Assembly (NCBI GenBank): GCA_002311025.1
Contig: DBYY01000009.1
Location: 124,001 to 188,000, forward strand
DNA: 64,000 bases
Reading direction: 5' to 3'
Source: Candidatus Proelusimicrobium tauri
GTDB taxonomy: Bacteria > Elusimicrobiota > Elusimicrobia > Elusimicrobiales > Elusimicrobiaceae
The notes under the pieces were generated by a model, which saw only the letters and a list, made by a program, of their open reading frames with translations, was not told the DNA's origin and made no database searches. The stretch's first letter is position 1, and every line of letters begins with the position of its first letter. The translations under genes and the position numbers were made by a program. This document shows, in pieces, positions 1 through 8,614 of this stretch.

Positions 1-1552
1 TCGGCTCGTCCAAGATAACCAAAATTGTCCATTCCGGATTAGATGCCGGCACAAAACCGCAGAAAGAAGCAATATGGGCATTTCTTTCATATTTACCGCT
101 TGCATTATATTTTTCCGTAGTGCCTGTTTTACCTGCCACTCTATAACCTTTAACTTTTGCCGGTTTGCCTGTGCCTTTATTAACTACATTTTCAAGCCAC
201 TTTTTAACTTGGGTAACCGTATTCGGCTGTAAAACTGTTCTGACGGCGGTAGGTTTGGCAAGTTGCTCAACTCTGCCATCTTGATATTCTATTCTGTCTA
301 TTAAGTGCGGTTGCATTAAAGTTCCGCCGTTTGCAAAAACACTGTAAGCCCCCACAAGTTGAATAGGACTGACCGATACCGTATACCCATAACCGGCTTT
401 AGCCGTATCTATGGGTTTCCAAGTGCTAAATTCACGCAAAATACCGGCAGATTCCCCCAAGAAACCGACATTTGTCTTTATTCCGAATCCGAATTTTTTG
501 AAATAGGAAAATAAATTTTTTGATCCCAAATCAAGAGTAATTTTTCCCGCACCGATATTGGAAGAAACTTCCAAAATTTCGCTAACGGTAAGCCAAGGTT
601 TTTCTTGGTGATCTTTAATAATAATGCCGTTAACGTTCCACTTATTATTTTCCATAAAGAAAATGCTGTTTGGCTGAATCGTTCCGCTATCTAAAGCCGC
701 AGCCGCACCTATGGTTTTAAAAGTTGAACCCGGTTCATAAGTAAATTGAAAGGGTAAGGCTCTGCCATCCAAAGAAGGATAAGATGCCGCCGCAACTATA
801 TAACCTGTTTTTGGTTCTTGCACTAAAGCAATAGCACTTTTTACCCTATATCTTTCGGCATATTTTCTTAAAACACTTTCCACTTGATACTGTGCAAGAC
901 TGTCAATAGTCAAATAAACATCTGCCGTTGAAAGTTCCCTTTCCAAACTCTTATCGTAAATTATCCCCCCCCAACGCGAGCGCTTAACCGTTTGGCTGGG
1001 TGCTTCTTGGGAAAGTTCTTTATCAAACATAAGTTCAAGACCGGAAAGACCGCGATTTTTTGAGTTTGTTGCACCTATCATATCTTTTGCGATATCTTCG
1101 TAGGGATAAAGGCGGGTATATTCTCTTTCAAGTTCCACACCGGTTAATTTCTGGCTATTTAAAAGTTTTTCTAATTTTTCATAATCTAAAGGAGAAACTT
1201 TCTTTTTGACATAAAAAAAATTCTTTTTCTCACGCCAAAGTTTATTTAATTTTGATTGCGGAACCCCCAATGTCTCTTGTAAAACTTTAAACAAGGCATC
1301 TTTATTGTTAACATTTTTTTTACTTAAGGCAACAGCATAAGTTCTTAAAGATTTTGCTAAAACTACCCCGTTTTTATCCAATATCTGTCCGCGGAAGGTA
1401 TCTGCTTTTGTTTGCGTATAAACACGGTCTTGTGTTTTTTCGGCAAATTCTTTATGCTGAACCGTTTGAATATAAAATAAACGCCCGAATACCCATAAAG
1501 CAATCGCAAGGCATACCAAACCGCAAAATTGTATTCTTTTTTTAGTGTTCAT
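1..1552 (-). CDS. ftsI: Division-specific peptidoglycan transpeptidase FtsI (PBP3-like), 3' end beyond window
   Basis: Partial gene: it starts with ATG at 1552 and stays open for about 517 codons to the left edge. The translation has a short cytoplasmic tail, one N-terminal membrane segment (about residues 8-28, CGLVCLAIALWVFGRLFY), a PBP dimerisation region and the transpeptidase domain. The active-site SxxK is seen as PGSTFK, and KTGT lies near the left edge. FtsI cross-links septal peptidoglycan on the periplasmic side of the inner membrane, working with FtsW and FtsQLB. The start overlaps the ftsL stop by 11 bp, the usual coupling in the division and cell-wall cluster. PBP2/SpoVD-type relatives are less likely because of the rsmH-ftsL-ftsI order. 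Confidence 0.93.
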   Translation of the reverse strand, partial: MNTKKRIQFCGLVCLAIALWVFGRLFYIQTVQHKEFAEKTQDRVYTQTKADTFRGQILDKNGVVLAKSLRTYAVALSKKNVNNKDALFKVLQETLGVPQSKLNKLWREKKNFFYVKKKVSPLDYEKLEKLLNSQKLTGVELEREYTRLYPYEDIAKDMIGATNSKNRGLSGLELMFDKELSQEAPSQTVKRSRWGGIIYDKSLERELSTADVYLTIDSLAQYQVESVLRKYAERYRVKSAIALVQEPKTGYIVAAASYPSLDGRALPFQFTYEPGSTFKTIGAAAALDSGTIQPNSIFFMENNKWNVNGIIIKDHQEKPWLTVSEILEVSSNIGAGKITLDLGSKNLFSYFKKFGFGIKTNVGFLGESAGILREFSTWKPIDTAKAGYGYTVSVSPIQLVGAYSVFANGGTLMQPHLIDRIEYQDGRVEQLAKPTAVRTVLQPNTVTQVKKWLENVVNKGTGKPAKVKGYRVAGKTGTTEKYNASGKYERNAHIASFCGFVPASNPEWTILVILDEP

Positions 1553-1808
1553 CTTTTTCCTCTAACACTATTACTTTTGTAGGATCAATTGCCACAAGAC
1601 CTTGCGCTTTGGCTTTTTCAATAACGGCTTGTGGCCCCGTATAAATACCGACTTTATAATCAAGATATTGATTACGCGCTTCTTTAAAAGCAATATCTTC
1701 CATAAGTTGCGCTATACGTTGACCGCTTTTTTCTTTTTGAATACGCAAAAACGATATAATAAAAAATAAAACACCGACAGCCAAAATTAAAGATAAAACC
1801 TTTTTCAT
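1542..1808 (-). CDS. ftsL: FtsL-like cell-division protein
   Basis: 88-residue protein with a short N-terminus, one membrane segment (about residues 4-21) and a charged, coiled-coil-like tail with Lys/Glu/Gln spacing. That is the architecture of FtsL, a bitopic septum protein which partners FtsB and FtsQ. FtsL proteins are poorly conserved in sequence, so the call rests on size, topology and position between rsmH and ftsI, which is the canonical order. The start overlaps the rsmH stop by 4 bp (ATGA) and the end overlaps ftsI by 11 bp, so translation is probably coupled. Confidence 0.7.
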   Translation of the reverse strand: MKKVLSLILAVGVLFFIISFLRIQKEKSGQRIAQLMEDIAFKEARNQYLDYKVGIYTGPQAVIEKAKAQGLVAIDPTKVIVLEEKDEH

Positions 1809-2689
1809 TTTATTCTCTCAATAATTCTTAATTTTGCGCTTCTTGCGCGCGAGTTCTGTTTTATTTCCTGCCAAGAAGGTTCTATAACTTTTTTATTAAC
1901 TAAACGCCAAGAATCTTTATCTAGACACAACTCTTTTAGAGCCTTTTTGATGATTCTGTCTTCTAAAGAGTGAAAGGTTAAAAAAGCCGCTCTGGCGCCG
2001 GGCAGTAAAACTTTATCTAAAATTTTCGGCGCACCTTTAACAGCGCCGAACTCATCATTTACAGCAATTCTTAATGCCTGGAAAGTTCTTGTAGCCGGAT
2101 GAGTTTTAGAAGTTCTCGGGCAGACATTTTCAACAATTTTGGCAAGTTGCCAAGTCGTTTCAATAGGTTCTTCTCTTGCGGCAAGCACAATTGCTTGGGC
2201 AATTTTAGAGGCAAATTTTTCTTCCCCGTAAGCAGATAAAATTTCTTCAATTTTATCTGCCGGCCAAGTATTAACAATAATTTTTGCCGTCAAAGTTTGC
2301 TTGGCATCAAAACGCATATCAAGCGGACCTTTTTCCATAAAACTGAATCCGCGCGAAGCATCATCTAACTGATAAGAACTTAAACCCAAATCAAACAAAA
2401 TGCCGTTTACCCCTTTTATATTTTTATCTTCTAAAACTTTGGGTATTTCAAGATAACTTAAATTAAAAGTTGTCAGGCGCTTATCAGCGACATTTTCCTT
2501 TGCCATTTCTATTGCTTTTTCATCTTTATCAAAACCGAAAATGCGTGCCGCTTGCCCTAAGGCAGAAAGTAAAACTTTCGTATGTCCACCAAGTCCTAAA
2601 GTTCCGTCGATATAAAAACCTTCTCTATCTGTTATAAGAAGTTCTTTTATGGTTTGCGCAAGTATGGGAATATGCTGCCACTTTTGCAT
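1805..2689 (-). CDS. rsmH: 16S rRNA (cytosine-1402-N4)-methyltransferase RsmH
   Basis: 294 residues, close to the family norm of about 300. RsmH (MraW) methylates the exocyclic N4 of C1402 in the ribosomal P site using SAM. The SAM-binding DGTLGLGGHT sits at residues 28-37, and the family features LFDLGLSSYQLD, GPLDMRF and FLTFHSLEDRI follow in order. It precedes ftsL-ftsI as in division clusters, but mraZ is absent and a peptidase gene is upstream. An AAGGAG ribosome site lies about 11 nt before the ATG. Confidence 0.96.
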   Translation of the reverse strand: MQKWQHIPILAQTIKELLITDREGFYIDGTLGLGGHTKVLLSALGQAARIFGFDKDEKAIEMAKENVADKRLTTFNLSYLEIPKVLEDKNIKGVNGILFDLGLSSYQLDDASRGFSFMEKGPLDMRFDAKQTLTAKIIVNTWPADKIEEILSAYGEEKFASKIAQAIVLAAREEPIETTWQLAKIVENVCPRTSKTHPATRTFQALRIAVNDEFGAVKGAPKILDKVLLPGARAAFLTFHSLEDRIIKKALKELCLDKDSWRLVNKKVIEPSWQEIKQNSRARSAKLRIIERIK

Positions 2690-2691
2690 AA

Positions 2692-3669
2692 TTAAAACGC
2701 TCCTTTTTTATTATGCACATAAGATTGCCAAGCATATTCAAGTGAAGATATTTTATTAAACGGCATACCGTAAGCCCTGTATAAAGAGCGGCTTATCGGC
2801 ATACCGTCTTTTATATACTTGGAAAACTGATAAAACTCATCACGCGTTTTTGAAGATAGTAAATAGTCAATTACACTAAAAGCCTGCGCGTACCAAAGCA
2901 AAACATCTTCCTGTGAATAATTTTGTAAATCTTTAACATTTATAAATTCTTCAAAAGCAATATATTTACCTTCTGAAAACTTTTTTAAATAAGGGATAAG
3001 CCATTTCTTGTCTTTTTGTTTTTGCTTTTGGGTTTGAACATAAACGGCAAAGCCCTCGCTCATCCAAAGAGGCGGTTCTTTGGGTAAGAAAAATCCGTCA
3101 AAATAAATATGGGTAAGTTCGTGAATAAAATTTGTTTTAAAATTAGAATTTTCCAAAATAAAAATACTTTGTGCAGAAACATCCGTTGAAGCAACCGACC
3201 AAGAAGGACGCGAAGTATATTCGGAATAACTTTCCTTTGTTCTAAAAAGCATTAAAAAAATCCTTTTAAAATCAGATACGACAGAAAAAGGTATCACATC
3301 CAAAACAAAGTTCCCGTGAATATCGGCGAGATAATCTCTTAAATTTTGGGGGATTTCTCTTCCTTCTCTATATACTAGATAATTATGGGTCAAAGCGGAA
3401 AAAAAACCTTCTGGCGGAGCCATCCAAGTTTGTTTATTTACTATGGTAAACTTTTTAGGCATTTTAACTTGGGGGGTTTCTTGATGTTGCGGCATTTGCT
3501 CATTGACAAATTCTTCCCCTTCGCTACCTTTAAAAATTTCTGCGGAAAGTTCCTGTTCCTGCTCTTGCTTTGGCAATTTATTGCTGACAAAATTTTCATA
3601 ACAAATCAACCCCATTAAAGAGGTAAGCAAAACAAAAGCCAAAATATTTATTCTTTTTGTAACATCCAT
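2692..3669 (-). CDS. Membrane-anchored MA-type (gluzincin) metallopeptidase-like protein
   Basis: 325 residues. An N-terminal hydrophobic segment (about 8-24) looks like an uncleaved signal anchor, followed by a Glu/Gln-rich linker (33-68). The catalytic region has HELTH at 183-187 and a downstream WMSEGFA with Glu205, matching the HExxH plus distal Glu zinc arrangement of the MA clan. The substrate is unknown; the domain would face the periplasm. It sits directly between rsmG and rsmH with 0-2 bp spacing, so it is probably co-transcribed with them. A link to cell-envelope processing is only an inference from that context. Confidence 0.72.
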   Translation of the reverse strand: MDVTKRINILAFVLLTSLMGLICYENFVSNKLPKQEQEQELSAEIFKGSEGEEFVNEQMPQHQETPQVKMPKKFTIVNKQTWMAPPEGFFSALTHNYLVYREGREIPQNLRDYLADIHGNFVLDVIPFSVVSDFKRIFLMLFRTKESYSEYTSRPSWSVASTDVSAQSIFILENSNFKTNFIHELTHIYFDGFFLPKEPPLWMSEGFAVYVQTQKQKQKDKKWLIPYLKKFSEGKYIAFEEFINVKDLQNYSQEDVLLWYAQAFSVIDYLLSSKTRDEFYQFSKYIKDGMPISRSLYRAYGMPFNKISSLEYAWQSYVHNKKGAF

Positions 3670-4302
3670 TTATATTTTCCTAAAAACTGTTATTTTGCGC
3701 ATTTTATCATCGCAGGGTAAAAAATATTTCTTTTCAAGTTGCTGACAAACTTCGGCTTTATGTTGAACTTGGCTGCTAGCCTCGCCCATTATTCCCTGAT
3801 AGGCCAAAAAATGCCCGCCGTTTTTTAAATTGGCCGTACAAAGAGGTAAAACTTCTTCTATTTTACCCATAGCCCTTTCTGTCGTGATATCAAACACTCT
3901 ATCAATAGTTTTTTGCCCTGCTTTTAAATTTAGAACTTCCACATTATTAAGACCGAGTTTTAAACAAACCCAATTTAAAAACAAGCAACGTTTATTTAAA
4001 CCCTCAATCAAAGTTATTTTGGCTTTTTTAAGCATTATTGCTATAACTATGCCGATATATCCTGCTCCGCTGCCGAAATCCGCTATATTTAAAGCATTAT
4101 CATCAAGTTGCTTTATCAAATTCACACCGTTAAGAGCATCTAAAATATGTCTATCCCAAATTTCCTGTTCGCTTTGAACGCTGGTTAAGTTTAAATCTTC
4201 TTTTTTCTGCCAAAGCAAACCAACATAAGCCAACAATTTTTGCTCTTGCTCGGTCGATAAATTTACCTCTAAAGTTTTTAAATATGACTCTTGTTTATCC
4301 AT
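3670..4302 (-). CDS. rsmG: 16S rRNA (guanine-527-N7)-methyltransferase RsmG
   Basis: About 210 residues, the usual RsmG (GidB) length. It methylates G527 of 16S rRNA with SAM. The SAM motif IADFGSGAGYIGI and the following TLIEG acidic strand are visible, as is the family N-terminal NLTS motif. An in-frame ATG exists at 4326, but the ATG at 4302 has an AGGAAAG ribosome site at good distance and gives the normal N-terminus, so I chose 4302. It overlaps the mnmG stop by 8 bp; the mnmE-mnmG-rsmG order is widely conserved. Confidence 0.94.
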   Translation of the reverse strand: MDKQESYLKTLEVNLSTEQEQKLLAYVGLLWQKKEDLNLTSVQSEQEIWDRHILDALNGVNLIKQLDDNALNIADFGSGAGYIGIVIAIMLKKAKITLIEGLNKRCLFLNWVCLKLGLNNVEVLNLKAGQKTIDRVFDITTERAMGKIEEVLPLCTANLKNGGHFLAYQGIMGEASSQVQHKAEVCQQLEKKYFLPCDDKMRKITVFRKI

Positions 4303-6058
4303 TTTTTGCTTTCCTATATTTTGCAATACTTAAAGCAATAAGTTGTAAATCAGCAGGAGTAATACCCGGTATTCTTGAAGCCTGCCCGAGTGTTGCCGGT
4401 TTTATCTTGGCAAGTTTTTGGCTGCTCTCAATTAAAATACCTTTAACTTTACTTGCGTCAAACCCTGCGGGAATAACAATTTTATCGGCATCGGCAAGGG
4501 CTTTTGCATCTTTTATATTTCTATCCAAATAACCTTGATATTTCTTTTGTATTTTAGCACTTATTTTTGCTTTTTCAAAGTCCCAAATACCTAAATCTTC
4601 TTGGGTTAGGGAAGTTTCCCCTTTTTTTGCCATTTCGCTGACGGCAATCTGATAATTATTAAAATATTTTTCGTTCTCTTTTTCAAAAAGTCCGTATTTA
4701 AAAGCATATTTGCTTAAGCGTAAATCCGCATTATCTTGGCGTAACATTATGCGATATTCCGCGCGGGACGTAAACATTCTGTAAGGTTCATTTACACCTT
4801 TGGTTACAAGGTCATCAATAAGAACGCCGATATAGGCTTCATCTCTTCTTAAAATAAAAGGTTCCTGCCCGCGTGCTTTTAAAACAGCATTTATTCCTGC
4901 CATTATACCTTGACCGCCGGCCTCTTCATAACCGGTTGTTCCGTTAATTTGACCGGCAAAGAAAAGTCCGCTGATAGTTTTAACTTCAAGCCAGGCATTT
5001 AAGCAAGTCGGGTCGGCATAGTCATATTCTATTGCATAGCCGGGGCGCACAATTTGCGCGTTTTCAAGACCGGGAACCGATTTTAAAAGTTTATATTGTA
5101 CGTATTCCGGTAAACTTGTAGAAAAACCTTGTATATAATACTCACTTGTATAAAGACCTTCCGGTTCTAAAAATAAAGGATGGTGCTTATTTTGCGGAAA
5201 TTTTACGGCTTTATCTTCTATTGACGGGCAATAGCGCGGACCGATGGAGTGAATATTGCCGCTATACAAAGCCGATTCTTTTAAATGGGTTTGTAAAATT
5301 TCCGCTGTCTCGTCAGTTGTCCTGCCGATATAGCATTGTAAAAAATCTTTTTTAACGGGTTTATTAAATAAAGACATCGGTGTATAAGGAAAGTCCGAAG
5401 GTTGCGGAGTAAACTTTGAAAAATCAATAGTATTTCCGTTAATACGCATAGGGGTACCGGTTTTCATACGGCCGATAGTAATACCGATTTCTCTTAAACT
5501 ATCACTTAAAAGAGAACTTGGCATATCATTATATCTTCCGCCTGAAAGCATAACCTTACCGATATGCACTTTGCCTTTCATAAAAGTTCCTGGTGTAATA
5601 ACAAGTGTTTTTGTTTTGTAGCGGGTATCACGCGCGGTATCAAGCGAGCATATTTTGCCGTTTTCCACATTTACGCGCATTGCTTCATCTTGGATAATGT
5701 GTAAATTTTCGGCATTTTCAAGATATTTTTTATAGGTAAATTGATAAAGTTTTTTATCACATTGAGCGCGTGGGGACCAAACGGCTTCGCCTTTGCCTGT
5801 ATTTAACATATGATAGTGAACGGCACTTTCATCTGTAATTTTACCCATAGCACCACCAAGCGCGTCAATTTCTTTAACGATTTGCCCTTTTGCAATTCCG
5901 CCAATAGAAGGGTTACAGGACATTTGCGCAATAGTATCCAAATTTTGCGTTATCAGTAAAGTTTTTGCGCCCATTTTAGCAGCAGCCAAAGCAGCCTCGC
6001 AACCGGCGTGTCCGGCACCTACAACTATAACATCAAAAATTTCACTATATTCAAACAT
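4295..6058 (-). CDS. mnmG: tRNA uridine-34 5-carboxymethylaminomethyl modification enzyme MnmG
   Basis: 587 residues, slightly short of the usual 600-630. MnmG (GidA) is the FAD-binding partner of MnmE; together they install the carboxymethylaminomethyl group on wobble U34 of certain tRNAs. The dinucleotide-binding VVGAGHAGCEAA starts near residue 12. The signature CNPSIGGIAKG with the conserved Cys follows, and further on GYAIEYDY and the FTSRAEYR helix are present. An AAGG ribosome site precedes the ATG. It is 14 bp downstream of mnmE, forming the expected functional pair. Confidence 0.97.
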   Translation of the reverse strand: MFEYSEIFDVIVVGAGHAGCEAALAAAKMGAKTLLITQNLDTIAQMSCNPSIGGIAKGQIVKEIDALGGAMGKITDESAVHYHMLNTGKGEAVWSPRAQCDKKLYQFTYKKYLENAENLHIIQDEAMRVNVENGKICSLDTARDTRYKTKTLVITPGTFMKGKVHIGKVMLSGGRYNDMPSSLLSDSLREIGITIGRMKTGTPMRINGNTIDFSKFTPQPSDFPYTPMSLFNKPVKKDFLQCYIGRTTDETAEILQTHLKESALYSGNIHSIGPRYCPSIEDKAVKFPQNKHHPLFLEPEGLYTSEYYIQGFSTSLPEYVQYKLLKSVPGLENAQIVRPGYAIEYDYADPTCLNAWLEVKTISGLFFAGQINGTTGYEEAGGQGIMAGINAVLKARGQEPFILRRDEAYIGVLIDDLVTKGVNEPYRMFTSRAEYRIMLRQDNADLRLSKYAFKYGLFEKENEKYFNNYQIAVSEMAKKGETSLTQEDLGIWDFEKAKISAKIQKKYQGYLDRNIKDAKALADADKIVIPAGFDASKVKGILIESSQKLAKIKPATLGQASRIPGITPADLQLIALSIAKYRKAKNG

Positions 6059-6072
6059 AAAAAATTACCTTC

Positions 6073-7392
6073 TTATTTACCGACGCAAAATTTGGAAAAT
6101 ATAATATCCAAAACATCATCGGGCGTAAATATACCGATTAACTCTTTTAGACTTTCTAAAGCCCATCTTAAATGCGCCGCCATTAAATCAAGTTCCGTCG
6201 ATTTTTCTAAAGCAAAATTAAGTTCTTCACTTGCTTTTTTAAGCGCCTGATAATGTAAAGCGGAAGTTATAATAACTTCATCTTGATTCAAATCGGCAAG
6301 CCCGATAGTTTTTATAATTTCCTTTTTCAAATCTTCTAACCCCTGCCCTGTTTTACAGGAAATAGCGTTCTTTTTTTCTTCGCCTTTAAATAAATCCGCT
6401 TTATTATAAACTTCAATAATTTTTTTGCCGGTTTGCTGCATTTCTTTAAAAAGTTTTTCCTCAAGTTTAGTCTTTTCAAGTGCGCGCACAAAAATTATTA
6501 TATCTGCCTGAGCGGCTGCTTTGTGGCTTCTGTGCATACCTTCAATTTCGGCAGCGTCTAGAGCATGTTCTCTTATACCGGCGGTATCGGTTAAAATCAA
6601 ATTAAATCCATCGATAGAAATTTCTGCTTCAAGAGTATCGCGCGTGGTACCGCTTTGCTCGCTTACAATTGCTCTATCAAAGCCAAGCAAAGCATTTAAA
6701 AGACTGCTTTTGCCGCTGTTTGGCACACCGATAATTGCTGTTTTTATACCTTCTTTTACAAATTTTCCATTAGAAAAAGTATCGGTAAGTTTTGTTATAT
6801 GTTTTTGCGCTTTACTTAAAATCTGCTCTATATAATCTTTTGGTAAATCTTGCATTTCGCCGTCGGTATCATCAAGCCGAACTTCCACTTGGGCAAGCAA
6901 ATCCATTAAATCTGTTTTAATTTCCTGTAATTTTTCGGAAAGTTTTCCGTCAAGCGTATTCATAGCGGCTTTATGGGCGGCTTTGTTTTTGCTGGCAATA
7001 ATATCGGCTACCCCTTGTGCTTGGGCAAGGTCCATTTTGCCGTTGAGATAGGCCCGCATAGTAAACTCGCCCGCTCTTGCTTGCCGCGCACCGAGTTTAA
7101 AACAATTTTGTAAAACACGGGTTTTTATATATGGACTTGCATGCAAAGATATTTCCACAATATCCTGTCCGGTGTAACTGTTAGGTGCTTTAAAATATAA
7201 AGCAAGCGCTTTATCAAGAACTGTACCATCGTCGTAGATATTAATTAAAGTTGCTTTTCTTGGTTCAAAGTCCTTTTTCTTTGTTAAAGTTTGTAAAATT
7301 TCAAGTGATTTTTCACCGCTTAAACGTAAAACAGCAACCGCCCCGCTTGCTGACGAGGTTGCAAAAGCAGCAATGGTATCATTTAATATCAT
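6073..7392 (-). CDS. mnmE: tRNA modification GTPase MnmE
   Basis: 439 residues. The N-terminal folate-binding domain comes first, and the inserted G domain carries G1 GVPNSGKSS, G3 DTAGIR and G4 NKAD. The C-terminal FCVGK is a conservative variant of the FCIGK motif whose Cys is functional. MnmE works with MnmG on tRNA U34. No Shine-Dalgarno precedes the ATG. Instead a TGC-TAAAAT extended -10 ends 6 nt upstream, so this gene probably starts its own transcript with essentially no leader, despite lying downstream of jag. Confidence 0.96.
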   Translation of the reverse strand: MILNDTIAAFATSSASGAVAVLRLSGEKSLEILQTLTKKKDFEPRKATLINIYDDGTVLDKALALYFKAPNSYTGQDIVEISLHASPYIKTRVLQNCFKLGARQARAGEFTMRAYLNGKMDLAQAQGVADIIASKNKAAHKAAMNTLDGKLSEKLQEIKTDLMDLLAQVEVRLDDTDGEMQDLPKDYIEQILSKAQKHITKLTDTFSNGKFVKEGIKTAIIGVPNSGKSSLLNALLGFDRAIVSEQSGTTRDTLEAEISIDGFNLILTDTAGIREHALDAAEIEGMHRSHKAAAQADIIIFVRALEKTKLEEKLFKEMQQTGKKIIEVYNKADLFKGEEKKNAISCKTGQGLEDLKKEIIKTIGLADLNQDEVIITSALHYQALKKASEELNFALEKSTELDLMAAHLRWALESLKELIGIFTPDDVLDIIFSKFCVGK

Positions 7393-7407
7393 ATATATAT
7401 TTTAGCA
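7393..7407 (-). promoter_or_regulatory. Predicted extended -10 promoter of mnmE
   Basis: On the minus strand TAAAAT (7404-7399) is preceded by TGC, an extended -10. Only 6 nt separate it from the mnmE ATG, which puts the expected transcription start at or next to the A of the start codon. No good -35 is visible. Confidence 0.5.
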
Positions 7408-7442
7408 TTTAATGGAAAGAAATATAGTGAAAAAAGGCATTT

Positions 7443-7480
7443 AAAACCCCCTTTTTCCAATTAAAGAAACAGGGGGTTTA
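7443..7480 (-). terminator. Hairpin after jag, likely terminator
   Basis: An AAACCCCC / GGGGGTTT inverted repeat lies between the jag stop and the mnmE start. On the minus strand the 3' arm runs into TTTT then AAATG, a short U-tract. It would separate the rpmH-to-jag transcript from the mnmE operon. Confidence 0.6.
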
Positions 7481-7497
7481 ACGGAAACAAAAAATAT

Positions 7498-8604
7498 TTA
7501 TTTTTGTTCTGTTGCAGGAGCAACTTCCGCTTGTGTTTGAACTTCATTTGTTGTTGCAGGATTTTGTTCCGAATTTTGGACCGGAGCAACGTCAGCCGGT
7601 GTGGCATTTTGTGTTTCTGCCTGTTCCTCGGCCATAGCGGCCTTGGCTTGTTCTTCCTGCATTTTTCTTAAAGCCTCTTGAGTATCTTGTCCGTAAGAAA
7701 CTGCTTGATTTAATTGGGTATTAATACTCTCTTGCGGGGTTGTGGTATTTGGCGTAGTATTTGTGTTTTGATTAACTGTTGCTGTTTGTAATCTTAAAAC
7801 AACTTTTCTCCATTTACCTTCACCTTCGGAAGCGGTAGAAATTTCTTTTCTATCCACTAAATAGCGGTGGATATATCTTCTTCTTTGAGCAGACATCGGG
7901 CGGAAGCGATAAGTTTTCTTTGTGCGCATTAACATTTTGACGGCTCTTTCAATTTCGTCATTAACTTTATCTTCAAGTTTGCGCCAATAGTTTTGAGTAT
8001 CGCAAATAACAGAAATAGGATTATCAAAGTAGCGGCTTACAATAAGGGTAATGATGTATTGAATTGCCTCTAAAGTATGACCTTCTTTACCGATGATAAT
8101 TGCCGGACTGTCACAATCAAAAGTAATAAGCATTCTTTCTTGTTTTTGGTCCCACCAGACATTAACATTTTCAGATTTTACACCGATACCTTCTAAAATC
8201 TTAATTAAACTTTCTTTTGCAACACTCATAGGTTCTTTAAGATTTTCCGGTATGATGGCATTTTGAATTTCCAAAGAAGGCAATTTCTGCGGTTCGTTTT
8301 CTTTAGGTTCTTTTGGTGCTTTTGTTAAGCGGCTGGGTTTACGAATAATTTTCTTTTTACCTTTACCACCTTTAAAATTTCTCTTTAAAGAACGGGGCTT
8401 CATAGGAGTAGAATTTTCCGAATCCCATTTTTTCTCTATTATTTTTACGACAGCGGGTTTTGAACCGATACCCAAAAAACCGGGTTTTTCTTCTTGAACT
8501 ACGGTTACTTCAACCTGATCTCTTCTTCTGCCAAGTTCATGTAAACCTTTTGTAATTGCTTCTCCGACATCTTTTCCTTCTGCGGTAATTTCTCTTCTTG
8601 CCAT
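7498..8604 (-). CDS. khpB: RNA-binding protein Jag/KhpB with extended C-terminal tail
   Basis: 368 residues, longer than many Jag proteins. Residues 1-55 form the Jag-N domain (KPGFLGIGSKPAVVKI). A basic linker rich in Lys/Arg follows, then a KH domain with IIIGKEGHTLEAIQ (about 165-195), and an R3H domain with RRRYIHR (about 240-275). Residues after about 280 are a Gln/Ala/Thr-rich low-complexity tail absent from typical homologues. Jag/KhpB binds RNA and in several bacteria affects cell elongation and division. It lies 10 bp downstream of yidC, its usual neighbour. Confidence 0.93.
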   Translation of the reverse strand: MARREITAEGKDVGEAITKGLHELGRRRDQVEVTVVQEEKPGFLGIGSKPAVVKIIEKKWDSENSTPMKPRSLKRNFKGGKGKKKIIRKPSRLTKAPKEPKENEPQKLPSLEIQNAIIPENLKEPMSVAKESLIKILEGIGVKSENVNVWWDQKQERMLITFDCDSPAIIIGKEGHTLEAIQYIITLIVSRYFDNPISVICDTQNYWRKLEDKVNDEIERAVKMLMRTKKTYRFRPMSAQRRRYIHRYLVDRKEISTASEGEGKWRKVVLRLQTATVNQNTNTTPNTTTPQESINTQLNQAVSYGQDTQEALRKMQEEQAKAAMAEEQAETQNATPADVAPVQNSEQNPATTNEVQTQAEVAPATEQK

Positions 8605-8614
8605 AATAAGTCTC

